This document shows, piece after piece, positions 35,343 through 44,783 of a stretch of 64,000 nt of DNA. Under the pieces are notes generated by a model, which saw only the letters and a program-made list of their open reading frames with translations, was not told the DNA's origin and made no database searches. Position numbers and translations under genes: made by a program. Source of the DNA: Citrobacter telavivensis (GTDB lineage: Bacteria; Pseudomonadota; Gammaproteobacteria; Enterobacterales; Enterobacteriaceae); the NCBI GenBank assembly GCA_009363175.1, contig CP045205.1, positions 2,480,001 to 2,544,000 of the forward strand, written 5' to 3'. Positions within the stretch are counted from its first letter, which is position 1, and every line of letters begins with the position of its first letter.

Positions 35343-35834
35343 TTAACCTCGTTTACCTGAATGCAGGCAGAGCGACCGGGGTTCGCCTTTCTGGCGCTTA
35401 CAGGCCGGGTCCAGACACAAATTGCAGCTGATAATCCCGTCTTCAGGCGCCGCTTCCGGTGCTGACTCTTCTACAACGACTTCAGTTTCAGGTTCTTCAA
35501 TGGGGGCTGGCACGGGCTCAGGTACAGACACCGCTGCGGGTGCTGATACAGGCGCCGGGGTGGCAGCCATCGCGCGGGAGAGAATACCCTCGCCGGGTCT
35601 GGCGATCACTTTATGCGCGACCAGGCCATCTTGCTGTTCGGCGAGATGAGTACCGGTGATGATGGCAGATTGTACTGACGCCACATCACCGGTTATCTTG
35701 ATCACCGTCCAGCCTGAACCGTTGGTTTTTTCAAGGCCAACCAGCGTGATGGAAGCCGCTTTCGCCATGGCATCTGCGCAACAGATGGCTAATGCCAGAC
35801 CACTAACTTCGAGTAATCCCAGTGATTGCTTCAC
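35343..35834 (-). CDS. pduK: Microcompartment shell protein PduK with C-terminal cysteine motif
   Basis: A 163-residue protein with an N-terminal BMC domain (KQSLGLLEVSGLALAICCADAMAKAA to about residue 85), a Pro/Val/Glu-rich linker at about 92-131, and a C-terminal cysteine cluster C137-x2-C140-x4-C145-x9-C155. The tail resembles a metal or Fe-S site. PduK is a minor shell component of uncertain role. The low-complexity linker is a little unusual in length and charge; see findings. Confidence 0.93.
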   Translation of the reverse strand: MKQSLGLLEVSGLALAICCADAMAKAASITLVGLEKTNGSGWTVIKITGDVASVQSAIITGTHLAEQQDGLVAHKVIARPGEGILSRAMAATPAPVSAPAAVSVPEPVPAPIEEPETEVVVEESAPEAAPEDGIISCNLCLDPACKRQKGEPRSLCLHSGKRG

Positions 35835-35857
35835 GCTGTGCTCCTTTTCGATAGTAC

Positions 35858-36133
35858 TCAGGCCGATTTCGGTAAAATAGCCTCAACGTCGCTGTGCGGA
35901 CGCGGGATAACGTGGCTGGATTTCACCTCGCCCACGACGCTTGCTGCCGCGCAGCCTGCATCAACGGCGGCTTTAACGGCGCCGACGTCACCGCGAACCA
36001 TGACGGTCACCAGACCGGAGCCGATTTTTTCGTAACCGACCAGTTGCACGTTGGCAGATTTCACCATGGCATCTGCGGCTTCAATCGCGCCGACCAACCC
36101 TTTTGTTTCAACCAGTCCCAGTGCGTTATTCAT
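35858..36133 (-). CDS. pduJ: Major microcompartment shell protein PduJ
   Basis: A 91-residue single-BMC hexamer, nearly identical to PduA except for the C-terminal end: [27 protein letters not shown], with [14 protein letters not shown] and [21 protein letters not shown] 36133 is preferred to an upstream in-frame start nine codons earlier because it matches the family length. Lies between pduH (19 bases) and pduK (23 bases). Confidence 0.97.
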   Translation of the reverse strand: MNNALGLVETKGLVGAIEAADAMVKSANVQLVGYEKIGSGLVTVMVRGDVGAVKAAVDAGCAAASVVGEVKSSHVIPRPHSDVEAILPKSA

Positions 36134-36152
36134 ACTGCGATTCTCCTGTGGA

Positions 36153-36503
36153 TTAAGCATTGAGATCCCGGAAGGGGATCCCTTTGACTAACCTTGCCGC
36201 GTTGTTTCCAGTACTTCGCCGGTCAAGGCTGTTTTGGCGATACGTCAGCGTAAAAAGCGGCGCTGAAGTGGGTAAATTTTTGTAGTGCACGACCAGGGTT
36301 TCTTCGTTGCAGGCGATGCCAACCAGCAGCGGCGACATGCGGGCTGCCTGCCATGCGCTCTGAACGACTTCTCCCGCCGCCTGGTGTTGAATCACAAACG
36401 GGATGCCTTCTTCTTCAATGCCGAGCAGCACCTCTTTCCAGACGGAAAGACAGTCGCCGATAGTCGAAATCACAATGGCAGGCGTAGTGACACTACTGTC
36501 CAT
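36153..36503 (-). CDS. pduH: Diol dehydratase reactivase small subunit PduH
   Basis: A 116-residue subunit with the dehydratase beta-subunit-like fold: [29 protein letters not shown] and [17 protein letters not shown] at the end. With PduG it exchanges damaged cobalamin from inactivated PduCDE, using ATP. Start 36503 lies 11 bases inside pduG, a typical coupled start; the 30-codon upstream extension would lie wholly in pduG coding DNA and is rejected. Confidence 0.94.
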   Translation of the reverse strand: MDSSVTTPAIVISTIGDCLSVWKEVLLGIEEEGIPFVIQHQAAGEVVQSAWQAARMSPLLVGIACNEETLVVHYKNLPTSAPLFTLTYRQNSLDRRSTGNNAARLVKGIPFRDLNA

Positions 36504-38325
36504 GGGCAAACTCCTTATGCCAGGAAAGGATGAGGCCCGTCGCCACTGCGTTTCGCGGTCCTTCGGTGCCGCGAATATTTCCGCGTCCGGCAACCAGTCG
36601 ATAATGCGCCAGGGCGTCCGTCACCAGCTGCGGCACTTCAAAGTCCAGCGAGGAGCCGCCCACCAGAACGACGAACGGAATGTCGCGGATATTGCCCGTC
36701 GGGCTAACCTGTCGTAGCGCGCGCAGGGCATTGGTGACAAATACGCGCTCTTTGGCGCTGCGACGAATGGCGCGAACTTTTTCCAGTGCGAGATCGCCGG
36801 GCAGAGGCACCAGTTCATCCGGTTTGACCACGCAGACCCGGGCAAATACCGCAGGGGGAAGCGGCGTCGGGAAAAACTGAACGCTGCCGTCTTCGTGGCG
36901 CAGATGGAACAGGCTTTCGACCTTGGCTAACGGATACTTTTTGATCTCTTCTGCCAGGTAGCGGTCATCAAGCCCCAGTTCCCGGGCGATGATCATGGTC
37001 ACCATGTCGCCAGCCCCGGCGAGGTGCGTGGCGATAATTTCGCCTTTGGGATTAATGATGGAGGCGTCGGTCGAGCCAGCGCCTAAATCCAGAATCGCCA
37101 GAGGACGCGTGGTGCCGGGCGTGGTGAGCGCGCCCAGAATCGCCGCTTCAGCTTCTGCGCCGCCAACCTGAACGTCCACGTTCAGCTTTTCTTTGATTTC
37201 GCTGGCGATCATCGCCATCTGCAGACGGTCTGATTTCACCATCGATGCGATACCGACGGCCTGTTCCAGAGAAAACTCACCGGCCAGTCCGCCGGTGACG
37301 CTGACGGGGACGGAGGTGTCGACGGCCAGCAAATCCTGGATAAAAATTTCGTTGCTTGGTTTGTTGGTCAGTTCCGCCATCGTCTGGCGAACGTGTTCCA
37401 GCATGCCGCCAATATTGGTGCCCGCTTCACCGGTAACGTTGTCCAGTTTCGGGCATTCGCCGACCGCTTTCATAATGGCGTCGGCACCCGCGGCGACATC
37501 AACGCGTAGCGTACGTCCCTGTGACTGCAGTTCAATGTTTCCAGCAGGAATGGCGCGCGCTTTAACATCACCTGAAGGGGTTTTCACCACCACAGCGGAG
37601 CGGTTGCCAATCAGCGCTCGCGCCATCGGAACAATGTTTTTGGTCTCGTCCGCGTTGAGATTAAACACCGTCGCGATGCCATAAGGGTTTGACAGCGTTT
37701 CGATAACCTTACCGGGTACGGCGACCTCGATGGCGGCCAGCATTCCGAGCGGTATACGGTCGATGTACAGCACTTCATCAACGATAGGCAGCGGTTTTTC
37801 CAGTCTGTTACTGACCAGAACGCCATCGTCCTGTTGCAAAATGACACCCGTTAACTGATAACCAGCACGGACTGAGGCGTTAATCATGGTGGCGACATCA
37901 GCGAAATCGAAAGCGGATGACACCACCAGAATTAACGGGGTATCCGCCGGGCGGGTGAGTAACTCTTCCGGCGTGATAGTGATCCCCACACCCAGACCGA
38001 CACCGCCCGGTGTTTTCGGGTTATGACCGATCATGGTGGATTCGGTGATGATAGTTTCCGTGATGGTTTCCATCGCGACATCACCAATCACCGGGGTGGC
38101 TTCGTTGATACGGATAAGCGAGATATCGCTGACATTGATGCCTGCATTGTTAGCCGCAAGCGTAAGCGCCTCCTGAATCCCAAACACATTACGCAATGTG
38201 CCTTTTATCCCGGTGGTTTCCGCCAGCGCGCTACCGGTAATGGTGAGCGCGCCAGTGCCATCCACTGTCGCCAGCGCGACTTCTGTGGATGAGTTGCCGA
38301 TATCAATGCCAGCTATATATCTCAT
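36493..38325 (-). CDS. pduG: Diol dehydratase reactivase large subunit PduG
   Basis: A 610-residue ATPase of the DDR family with an actin/Hsp70-like fold. It begins MRYIAGIDIGNSSTEVALA, the phosphate-1 loop; ILDLGAGSTDASIINPKGE is phosphate-2, and VVLVGGSSLDFEVPQLV the adenosine site. It reactivates PduCDE by releasing inactive cobalamin, in complex with PduH. Located nine bases after pduE, so enzyme and chaperone are made together. Confidence 0.98.
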   Translation of the reverse strand: MRYIAGIDIGNSSTEVALATVDGTGALTITGSALAETTGIKGTLRNVFGIQEALTLAANNAGINVSDISLIRINEATPVIGDVAMETITETIITESTMIGHNPKTPGGVGLGVGITITPEELLTRPADTPLILVVSSAFDFADVATMINASVRAGYQLTGVILQQDDGVLVSNRLEKPLPIVDEVLYIDRIPLGMLAAIEVAVPGKVIETLSNPYGIATVFNLNADETKNIVPMARALIGNRSAVVVKTPSGDVKARAIPAGNIELQSQGRTLRVDVAAGADAIMKAVGECPKLDNVTGEAGTNIGGMLEHVRQTMAELTNKPSNEIFIQDLLAVDTSVPVSVTGGLAGEFSLEQAVGIASMVKSDRLQMAMIASEIKEKLNVDVQVGGAEAEAAILGALTTPGTTRPLAILDLGAGSTDASIINPKGEIIATHLAGAGDMVTMIIARELGLDDRYLAEEIKKYPLAKVESLFHLRHEDGSVQFFPTPLPPAVFARVCVVKPDELVPLPGDLALEKVRAIRRSAKERVFVTNALRALRQVSPTGNIRDIPFVVLVGGSSLDFEVPQLVTDALAHYRLVAGRGNIRGTEGPRNAVATGLILSWHKEFAHGQ

Positions 38326-38334
38326 GACCTTTCC

Positions 38335-38856
38335 TTAGTCGTCGCCTTTCAGTTTCTTACGCTCGACGTACAACACCGCAGCTTCACGAACAAACGCGGC
38401 GCAGATTTTGGCCTGATAGCGATTTTCAAGATCGTCCGCGATCGCGAGCAGTTCTTCTTTCGTTGAACGGTAAGGACGCAGAGCGTTATAGATCTCAAGA
38501 ATGCGATCGTCCGGTACAGCCGTCAGTTCTGCGGCACGCTCAAAGTTCATCGCCAGGCGGTCACGTCCAGCATCTTTGGCGATAGCCGCCTGAATGCGCA
38601 GCGTTTCCGGTGTGATACGCATATCCTGCGCGGTCACTTTGTTGCTCAGAACGTTTTCGAGAGTGAACTCATCCAGCGTTTTGTTGGTGGCCGTTTTGAC
38701 CCACTCAGGATGCTTACTGGCGAGTGGATAGTCGGTCACTTTTGCGGTCTGGGTCGTACTGCTCGAACCGGCTGCCGGGGCAGATGTGTCGCCCTGCAGG
38801 CTGTTCATGCGGCTCAACACATCCCGTACCATCGATTCAATTGCATCGGTATTCAT
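38335..38856 (-). CDS. pduE: Propanediol dehydratase small subunit PduE
   Basis: The 173-residue gamma subunit of the B12-dependent diol dehydratase. It starts MNTDAIESMVRDVLSRM, a helix like that of PduD, then a Thr/Ser/Ala linker (DTSAPAAGSSSTTQT), then the conserved domain KVTDYPLASKHPEWV to YRSTKEELLAIADDLENRYQAKICAAFVREA (in two stretches). The helix may help solubility control or encapsulation. 13 bases from pduD. Confidence 0.97.
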   Translation of the reverse strand: MNTDAIESMVRDVLSRMNSLQGDTSAPAAGSSSTTQTAKVTDYPLASKHPEWVKTATNKTLDEFTLENVLSNKVTAQDMRITPETLRIQAAIAKDAGRDRLAMNFERAAELTAVPDDRILEIYNALRPYRSTKEELLAIADDLENRYQAKICAAFVREAAVLYVERKKLKGDD

Positions 38857-38869
38857 AAAGGGATCCTTA

Positions 38870-39538
38870 TTAAAGCGCCACGCGCAGTTCCTGCGGGTTT
38901 TTGCCCGTCACGACGTACTTCGTCTCTTTAATGTGCAAAATGGCGGATTTAGCCTGATATTTCGGGCGTGCCATCTGATCGTTTAGCGTCGGAACCGGCT
39001 GCGGTGATTCACGCTTGGCATAACGCGCGGCGTTTTTACCAATCTGGCGATAGGTTTCCAGCGTCAGCAGCGGTGCCTGCGGGAACAGCTCCAGGTTGGA
39101 CAGCGGCGGCAGTCCCTGTTGGTGGATGACCGTCGTGCCTTTTGACTGGATGCCGATAGAGATGCCAGAGCCGCTCAGACGGTTACCCTCCACGGCAACA
39201 AAGGCCACGTCGGACGATTTAAAGCAGCGAATCACACGCGCTTTGATGCCCTCTTCTTCAATACCGGCAATCACTTCACGCAGAATGTTCTTGTGCGGCA
39301 AACCGACGATATTAACGGTCTGAGAAAGGCCAAACGCCGGGCCGACAGCGATGATGACTTCATCCTGTTGCGTGCCCTGTTTTGCCTCGCCAATTTCCGT
39401 CAGAAAACTGTCACCGGCCGGTGCAGCAGGTGCGGTTGACGTTCCCGGTGCGCGAAACGAGACGGGCTTATCGCTGGTCTGCATTTCGGACAGAACGTCT
39501 TCAATAATCTGGCGCAGCAATTTTTCATTAATTTCCAT
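38870..39538 (-). CDS. pduD: Propanediol dehydratase medium subunit PduD
   Basis: The 222-residue beta subunit. The N-terminal [19 protein letters not shown] is the peptide shown in Salmonella to bring the whole dehydratase into the compartment; a Pro/Ala-rich linker ([14 protein letters not shown]) follows. The core includes [23 protein letters not shown] and [21 protein letters not shown], contacting the cobalamin nucleotide loop. It is ten bases after pduC. Confidence 0.97.
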   Translation of the reverse strand: MEINEKLLRQIIEDVLSEMQTSDKPVSFRAPGTSTAPAAPAGDSFLTEIGEAKQGTQQDEVIIAVGPAFGLSQTVNIVGLPHKNILREVIAGIEEEGIKARVIRCFKSSDVAFVAVEGNRLSGSGISIGIQSKGTTVIHQQGLPPLSNLELFPQAPLLTLETYRQIGKNAARYAKRESPQPVPTLNDQMARPKYQAKSAILHIKETKYVVTGKNPQELRVAL

Positions 39539-39548
39539 TGTTCACCCC

Positions 39549-41213
39549 TTAGCCAAGCTCGTTGGGATCAAGTGCGCCAGGGATGTTCTTAATTTCTTCC
39601 CAGCGTTCGCCTTGCAGGCGATAACCTGTTGCCGGACCGGCATAATCGTTGACGTCATTGACTGCAGAGAGCACTTGTCCGTCGCCGACGATAATGGCGG
39701 AGGTATGCAGATAGTCCCCGGTTAACTTGGCTTTCTGGATGTTGAGCATGTCCTGCGCGACATCGGTAAAGCCACCCTGAGCCAGCGCTTTCACCACTTC
39801 CAGACCGTTGCGGTTTTTGTTGATGATTTCCTGCGCAAACTTGATGTCCTCAACGATGTTACGTTCAGGCATATCTTTTGAACCGTGTGCGTAGGTGGCG
39901 GCTTCGACTTCTTCATCCGTAATCGGCGGCAGACCCATGCCGGCGAAAACCGCCTGCAGAGCACGTGCTGCTTTGTTACGAATGGCGATAACGTCCTCTT
40001 CACGCACCGGACGCAGACCACCGTCCACTTTCAGGTCACGCTGGATAACGTTGTAGTCATCGAAGTCTTCCGCATCTTCGTTGGAGCCCGCGAACATGTT
40101 GTCGTAGTTCGGCACGGCGGAATAACCGGAAGAGATAAAGTCGGTACCCGGCAGGAACTGCATCAGCAGACGCGCGGTACGACGCATATCGGAGTGGGTA
40201 AAGGTCTGGTCGTTACTGGAGGCGCATTCCAGATCCAGTGATGAACAGATCAGGTTTTCTGCCAGTACCGCGCGGATCCCTGATGGAACGGCGGACGGAA
40301 CGCCGATGCAGCTCACGGAGCCGTTTTGCAGACCTTGAACACCCGCCGCTTTGGTGATGTATATGCAGCGCGCTTCCAGATACAGCATGGATTTACCTTC
40401 GGCATAGCCCATCTGCACTTCGGAACCTGAACCGGAGGTGAAACGCATTTTCAAACCACGGGAGGCGTAAGAAGAGGCGAGGAAGCCTTTTGACCACGGC
40501 GTATCATCGCCATCGGTAAAGACCGGTTCGGTACCGTAGACGGAAATGGTTTCGGCGTAGCAGGTATGGCCCAGCATGCCGAGTTTCAGTTCAGTGGCTT
40601 CTTCCAGCGAACATTGCGTCAACACGCCCGGACGACCGACCTGAGAACCGACGAGCAGAGCAATGGCGTTGAACGGGGCATAACGCGCCACGGCCACGGT
40701 CGTCTCTTGCTCATCAAAACCGCGCCATGCACCTTCTGCTGCGTCGGCAGCTATCTGCACCGGATTATCTTTGACGTTGGTGACGTGTGCCTGCTGGGAT
40801 GGAGTACGACGTGCGCGCATTTTTTGCATCGCCATCATCATCTCAACCACGTTCATGTGCGAAACCACTTCGACAATTTTCGCCGGGGTCATCGCCGTAG
40901 TCAGCGGCACAATGTCGCGACGTTTCACGTTAGGATCGCACAGCATGTTGGCGAGCTTAACGGAGTCCATTGCCATGACTTCTTCTGCGCGCGTCAGGTT
41001 GATGCCGTAGCGGGCAATGAAGTGGTCAATCAGGTCGAACTGGCTGACCGATTTGCCATCGAGTTCGGTGACTGCGCCGTTAACGATTTTAATCGACGGC
41101 TTAGGATCGTTCGGGCTTTCCATCGCAATGAAGCCTTCTTCGATCCACTCCTTAACGAATCCGTCCTGATTTACAGGGCGTTTCGCCAGTGCTTCAAATC
41201 TTTTCGATCTCAT
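39549..41213 (-). CDS. pduC: Propanediol dehydratase large subunit PduC
   Basis: The 554-residue catalytic TIM-barrel subunit of coenzyme B12-dependent diol dehydratase, converting 1,2-propanediol to propionaldehyde by a radical mechanism. Starts MRSKRFEALAKRPVNQDGFV; the barrel includes SLEEATELKLGMLGHTCYAETISVYG, KMRFTSGSGSEVQMGYAEGKSM and LICSSLDLECASSNDQTF, with potassium and substrate-binding Glu/Gln residues as in the family. 18 bases from pduB and ten from pduD. The length equals the Salmonella enzyme. Confidence 0.99.
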   Translation of the reverse strand: MRSKRFEALAKRPVNQDGFVKEWIEEGFIAMESPNDPKPSIKIVNGAVTELDGKSVSQFDLIDHFIARYGINLTRAEEVMAMDSVKLANMLCDPNVKRRDIVPLTTAMTPAKIVEVVSHMNVVEMMMAMQKMRARRTPSQQAHVTNVKDNPVQIAADAAEGAWRGFDEQETTVAVARYAPFNAIALLVGSQVGRPGVLTQCSLEEATELKLGMLGHTCYAETISVYGTEPVFTDGDDTPWSKGFLASSYASRGLKMRFTSGSGSEVQMGYAEGKSMLYLEARCIYITKAAGVQGLQNGSVSCIGVPSAVPSGIRAVLAENLICSSLDLECASSNDQTFTHSDMRRTARLLMQFLPGTDFISSGYSAVPNYDNMFAGSNEDAEDFDDYNVIQRDLKVDGGLRPVREEDVIAIRNKAARALQAVFAGMGLPPITDEEVEAATYAHGSKDMPERNIVEDIKFAQEIINKNRNGLEVVKALAQGGFTDVAQDMLNIQKAKLTGDYLHTSAIIVGDGQVLSAVNDVNDYAGPATGYRLQGERWEEIKNIPGALDPNELG

Positions 41214-41231
41214 GAATGAGCCTCACGGATA

Positions 41232-42044
41232 TCAGATGTAGGACGGGCGATCGTTTTTCGGTTCTGAACCGAGGGTCGCAAGGACGGTTTTACCGATTTC
41301 TCGCGCCGAGATAACCGCCTGACGCACTGCGCCAGAATCGCCGGAGATAACCAGGATCGCTTCGTTACTGAAGCTGGTGCCATGCGCCGGAGAGCTGTAA
41401 GCCACGACTTCAACATTCGCTGCTTTCAGCGCGGTATCCGCCATCAGCACGCCGACGGAGGCCGGGGCACCGACAATCACGCCACAGGCACGGCCAACCG
41501 GCGCGCCGAAGGCTTTTTCCAGTGCGTAACTGGCACGCGCGGTGTACTGCAGTTCGATGTGTCCGGCCTCATTGCCATAAACATCACCGAAGGTCCGGTC
41601 GAGTTCTTTCAGCGCCACTTCAATCCCGCGCTTAACGTCGGAAACGTCGTTGCCGCCGATAATGATTAACGAACCGTGGCCTGCACCGCCTTTGGTATCG
41701 CGTGGGAGTTCAATGCTCACCACTTCGGTATTGGTGGCTTTGACCGCTTCGTCAGCCGCCATGATGTGTGGACCCGCGCCGGTACGCGCGCCCAGGATGC
41801 CAATGGAGCGATAGCGCTTCTCAAGCTTCATTGCTTCCAACAGGGCACTGTCTACGTTTGCAATCACCAGACCTACGGTGTCGCCAATCGCAGTGCCAAC
41901 AAATTCCGTTAAACTGCAGCTCTTCTCTGCCATAGCCGTCTCTCGTTTTGGATGGGTTTTATCAGGGATGCCCGCTTGATCAGGCGTTGCCACACGGGCA
42001 ATGACCTGCGCCATGATCTGTTCAACCAGTTCATTGCTGCTCAT
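41232..42044 (-). CDS. pduB: Microcompartment shell protein PduB (with internal start for PduB')
   Basis: A 270-residue tandem-BMC trimeric shell protein. The first BMC covers about 45-150 ([23 protein letters not shown]) and the second about 155-265 ([27 protein letters not shown]). The long form has an N-terminal helix [19 protein letters not shown]. An internal ATG at 41933 (Met38, [13 protein letters not shown]) gives the 233-residue PduB' made alongside PduB in Salmonella. The start overlaps pduA by four bases. Confidence 0.97.
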   Translation of the reverse strand: MSSNELVEQIMAQVIARVATPDQAGIPDKTHPKRETAMAEKSCSLTEFVGTAIGDTVGLVIANVDSALLEAMKLEKRYRSIGILGARTGAGPHIMAADEAVKATNTEVVSIELPRDTKGGAGHGSLIIIGGNDVSDVKRGIEVALKELDRTFGDVYGNEAGHIELQYTARASYALEKAFGAPVGRACGVIVGAPASVGVLMADTALKAANVEVVAYSSPAHGTSFSNEAILVISGDSGAVRQAVISAREIGKTVLATLGSEPKNDRPSYI

Positions 42045-42325
42045 GGGTTAATTCCCTTCGGTAAGATTTTTTCAACATCGGTATGAGGGCGTGGAATGAC
42101 GTGTACGGCTTTCACTTCTCCCACGTTGCGCGCAGCGGCAGCACCCGCATCGGTCGCCGCTTTTACGGCACCGACATCACCGCGAACGATGACGGTTACC
42201 AGCCCTGAGCCAATTTTTTCGTAGCCGACCAACATGACATTGGCTGACTTCACCATTGCATCTGCGGCCTCTATGGCTGCAGTTAAGCCTTTGGTTTCTA
42301 CCATTCCTAATGCTTCTTGTTGCAT
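42041..42325 (-). CDS. pduA: Major microcompartment shell protein PduA
   Basis: First gene of the pdu operon: a 94-residue hexameric BMC protein, [30 protein letters not shown], whose pore is thought to admit propanediol and hold back propionaldehyde. The pore-loop region [21 protein letters not shown] is intact. It differs from PduJ mainly at both ends. ATG 42325 follows GCGAGG by six bases; an upstream start 11 codons earlier is not family-like. Divergent from pduF. Confidence 0.97.
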   Translation of the reverse strand: MQQEALGMVETKGLTAAIEAADAMVKSANVMLVGYEKIGSGLVTVIVRGDVGAVKAATDAGAAAARNVGEVKAVHVIPRPHTDVEKILPKGINP

Positions 42326-42848
42326 AAAGACCTCGCCTGGGTTTGTCCCGATAATCATGACTATAAAAAGAAGCGAGGAAAAAGAATGGCTGACTTGAAA
42401 GTAAGGGAGAAAAATTAGTGGGGTATGAATGTGATAAACTTGCTTTATTGTATTTTATCCTGTTGTTTTTGCGGGTTTTGTTAATTTTTATGGATGTGAT
42501 ATTTTGGTTTTTGCTATTCCATATTTACATTTTAAGGGATGACAGTATTAATTTAATTTGCTATGCGGGAAAACCGATTTGTGACGTTGATTGGAAAAGA
42601 CGAATCTTCAAATAACCAATTTTTATTATTCTGAATCGTCTTGGTTAATTACATTCAGGCTCTCTACACGCTGCCTCTGAATAAATGAATGACAAGAAAT
42701 TGCTATAACAACACGATTTTTCCAGGTCTCAGAGTGCTCAGTTTGCCAACAATTTTCAGCGACCTCTTTCTATAGTAGGTGTTGTTGTACTCTACGACCA
42801 GCAAGGGTCCGCTGGTAAGGACACGAACGCTTCTAAGAAGGTGTCACA
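42326..42848. promoter_or_regulatory. pduA-pduF divergent control region (523 bases)
   Basis: This AT-rich gap must hold the divergent promoters for pduA (minus) and pduF (plus). In Salmonella both are activated by PocR with CRP/ArcA input, but I cannot place those sites with confidence. Seen directly: a spaced inverted repeat AAGACGA (42598-42604) / TCGTCTT (42636-42642), a small hairpin CCAGC / GCTGG (42798-42815) in the pduF leader, AAGGTG before the pduF ATG, and a hydrophobic 65-codon frame at 42418-42615. Confidence 0.55.
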
Positions 42849-43658
42849 ATGAATGATTCACTGAAAGCGCAATGCATTGCCGAGTTTTTGGGTACCGGAT
42901 TGTTTTTGTTTTTTGGTATCGGCTGCCTTAGCGCACTGAAAGTTGCAGGTGCCAGTCTGGGTCTCTGGGAAATTTGTATTATTTGGGGTCTGGGAATTTC
43001 GCTTGCGGTTTATCTGACAGCGGGAATTTCCGGGGCGCATCTGAACCCGGCGATCACCGTCGCACTCTGGCTGTTTGCCTGCTTCCCGGGACGCAAAGTT
43101 CTGCCTTACACCATTGCGCAGGTTGCGGGTGCGTTTGGCGGCGCGGTGCTGGCCTATCTGCTTTACGGCAATTTATTCACCGAGTACGAAACTGCCCACA
43201 ATATGGTTCGCGGCAGCGCCGATAGCCTCTATCTGGCCAGTATTTTCAGTACATATCCAGCTGCCGCACTTAGCGTGTGGCAGGCGGCAGGGGTCGAAAT
43301 CGTCATCACCTCTATTCTGATGGGGCTGATTATGGCGCTGACGGATGATGGCAACGGCGTGCCTAAGGGACCACTGGCGCCGCTGCTGATCGGCATTCTG
43401 GTGGCGGTGATTGGCGCATCCACAGGCCCGTTGACAGGGTTTGCCATGAACCCGGCGCGTGATTTTGGTCCTAAACTGTTCGCCTGGATGGCGGGCTGGG
43501 GGGATATTGCGATGACTGGCGGACGTGATATTCCGTACTTTATAGTACCGATTATCGCGCCACTGATTGGTGCGTGCGCGGGAGCGGCTATCTACAAGTA
43601 CCTCATTGGTAAAAATTTGCCCTGTAATACCTGTAAAATTGAAGAGACAGACGCGTAA
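42849..43658 (+). CDS. pduF: 1,2-propanediol diffusion facilitator PduF
   Basis: A 269-residue MIP-family (aquaglyceroporin) channel of the inner membrane, like GlpF. Six helices surround the two NPA boxes, HLNPAITVALW (about residue 65) and GFAMNPARDFGPK (about 200); the Arg after the second NPA is the selectivity-filter arginine. AELGTG-like IAEFLGTGLFLFFGIG starts helix 1. It is divergent from the pdu operon and 207 bases before pocR, from which a terminator partly separates it. Confidence 0.97.
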   Translation: MNDSLKAQCIAEFLGTGLFLFFGIGCLSALKVAGASLGLWEICIIWGLGISLAVYLTAGISGAHLNPAITVALWLFACFPGRKVLPYTIAQVAGAFGGAVLAYLLYGNLFTEYETAHNMVRGSADSLYLASIFSTYPAAALSVWQAAGVEIVITSILMGLIMALTDDGNGVPKGPLAPLLIGILVAVIGASTGPLTGFAMNPARDFGPKLFAWMAGWGDIAMTGGRDIPYFIVPIIAPLIGACAGAAIYKYLIGKNLPCNTCKIEETDA

Positions 43659-43726
43659 TTCGGACACATACGGCTATTATCACGTCTTTAATTTCTATTT
43701 CGTGATCTGCTTTCACGAACTGACTA

Positions 43727-43754
43727 AAAAGTCTCCCCACCCGGGGAGACTTTT
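43727..43754 (+). terminator. Terminator after pduF
   Basis: AAAAGTCTCCCC / GGGGAGACTTTT with a four-base loop, followed by GTTATTG. It lies between pduF and pocR, so pocR probably has its own promoter plus read-through. Confidence 0.88.
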
Positions 43755-43865
43755 GTTATTGTCCCTTATACTTTCTGTCATTACATACAAGGATAGGGGA
43801 TGATAAAAAGTGAATGTAAAATTTATGTTTTCATTATAACAATGGATTAACTGAGGGATTTTATC

Positions 43866-44783
43866 ATGATTTCTGCGAGTACCCTGAACTCAGAACTCAT
43901 TAATAAAATCGCACAGGATTTTGCGCAAGCGACCAGCCTGGCTGTTGTGGTTGTCAATATTCACGGTGATGAGATTTCTGAACTGTTTAATTTCACGCCT
44001 TTTTGTCAACTGATGCGTCAGCATCCACAACACAGTACCCGGTGTCGTATGAGCGATCGCTGTGGAGGACTGGAAGCGTCAAAATCGGATCAACCCTGTA
44101 TCTATCGCTGTCATGCCGGGCTAACCGATTTTTCTATTCCTCTCGTGATCTCAGGCCATCTTGTCGGGTTTGTCTTGTGCGGCCAGGTGCGTTTACGTAA
44201 CGATGACGGTATCGATCTGCTTAACATCATGAAGGTTGACGATCGCTGGCAGGCCGATCCAGAACTGCTCAATGAGTTCAGTAATGTCCCGGAAATGGAC
44301 TATTCACGTGTGATGGCCTCGGCGGATCTGCTCAAACTCATTGTTGAAAACTGCCTCAAAAAGCAGCTCAATTTCGTGGTGATCAAAGACAGCGCACAGC
44401 CTACGGAACCTGCACGTCCGGCCCGCGCCGCCAGCCCTCATGACAGTAAGATGAAAAAAGCGTTGCGCTATATTGATGCGCATCTGTCTGACGATCTTCG
44501 TCTTGAAGATGTGGCATCGCACGTCTATCTGAGCCCGTACTATTTCAGCAAACTGTTCAAAAAATATCAGGGCATTGGTTTTAATGCGTGGGTCAATCAA
44601 CAGCGCATGGCCAGTGCCAGAGAGCTGCTTTGCCACAGTGACTGGAGCATTGCCAGTATTGCCCGCAATTTAGGTTTTTCGCAAACCAGCTATTTTTGCA
44701 AAGTGTTCCGTCAGACTTATCAGGTTACGCCGCAGGCCTATCGACAAAAAATAAATGAAAACTTGCCTGCTGAGTCGGCATAA
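43866..44783 (+). CDS. pocR: AraC-family regulator PocR of pdu and cob operons
   Basis: A 305-residue activator. The N-terminal PocR sensory domain (about 5-170) has a cysteine cluster at 47, 60, 66, 78 and 82 (FCQLM, TRCRMSDRCGG, PCIYRCHAG) and is taken to sense propanediol. The C-terminal AraC DNA-binding domain (about 195-300) has two helix-turn-helix motifs, LRLEDVASHVYLSPYYFSKLFKK and WSIASIARNLGFSQTSYFCKVF. In Salmonella PocR turns on pdu, pduF and cbi/cob; its location between the two clusters fits this. The ATG has GAGGGA upstream. Confidence 0.96.
   Translation: MISASTLNSELINKIAQDFAQATSLAVVVVNIHGDEISELFNFTPFCQLMRQHPQHSTRCRMSDRCGGLEASKSDQPCIYRCHAGLTDFSIPLVISGHLVGFVLCGQVRLRNDDGIDLLNIMKVDDRWQADPELLNEFSNVPEMDYSRVMASADLLKLIVENCLKKQLNFVVIKDSAQPTEPARPARAASPHDSKMKKALRYIDAHLSDDLRLEDVASHVYLSPYYFSKLFKKYQGIGFNAWVNQQRMASARELLCHSDWSIASIARNLGFSQTSYFCKVFRQTYQVTPQAYRQKINENLPAESA

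Noticed and set aside
35459..35659. Ala/Pro/Thr-rich frames on the plus strand
   Set aside because: Shadows of the low-complexity PduK linker on the minus strand.
42424..42450. Possible CRP site near TGTGATAAACTTGC
   Set aside because: Only the TGTGA half is good; the second half does not match, so it was not listed as an operator.
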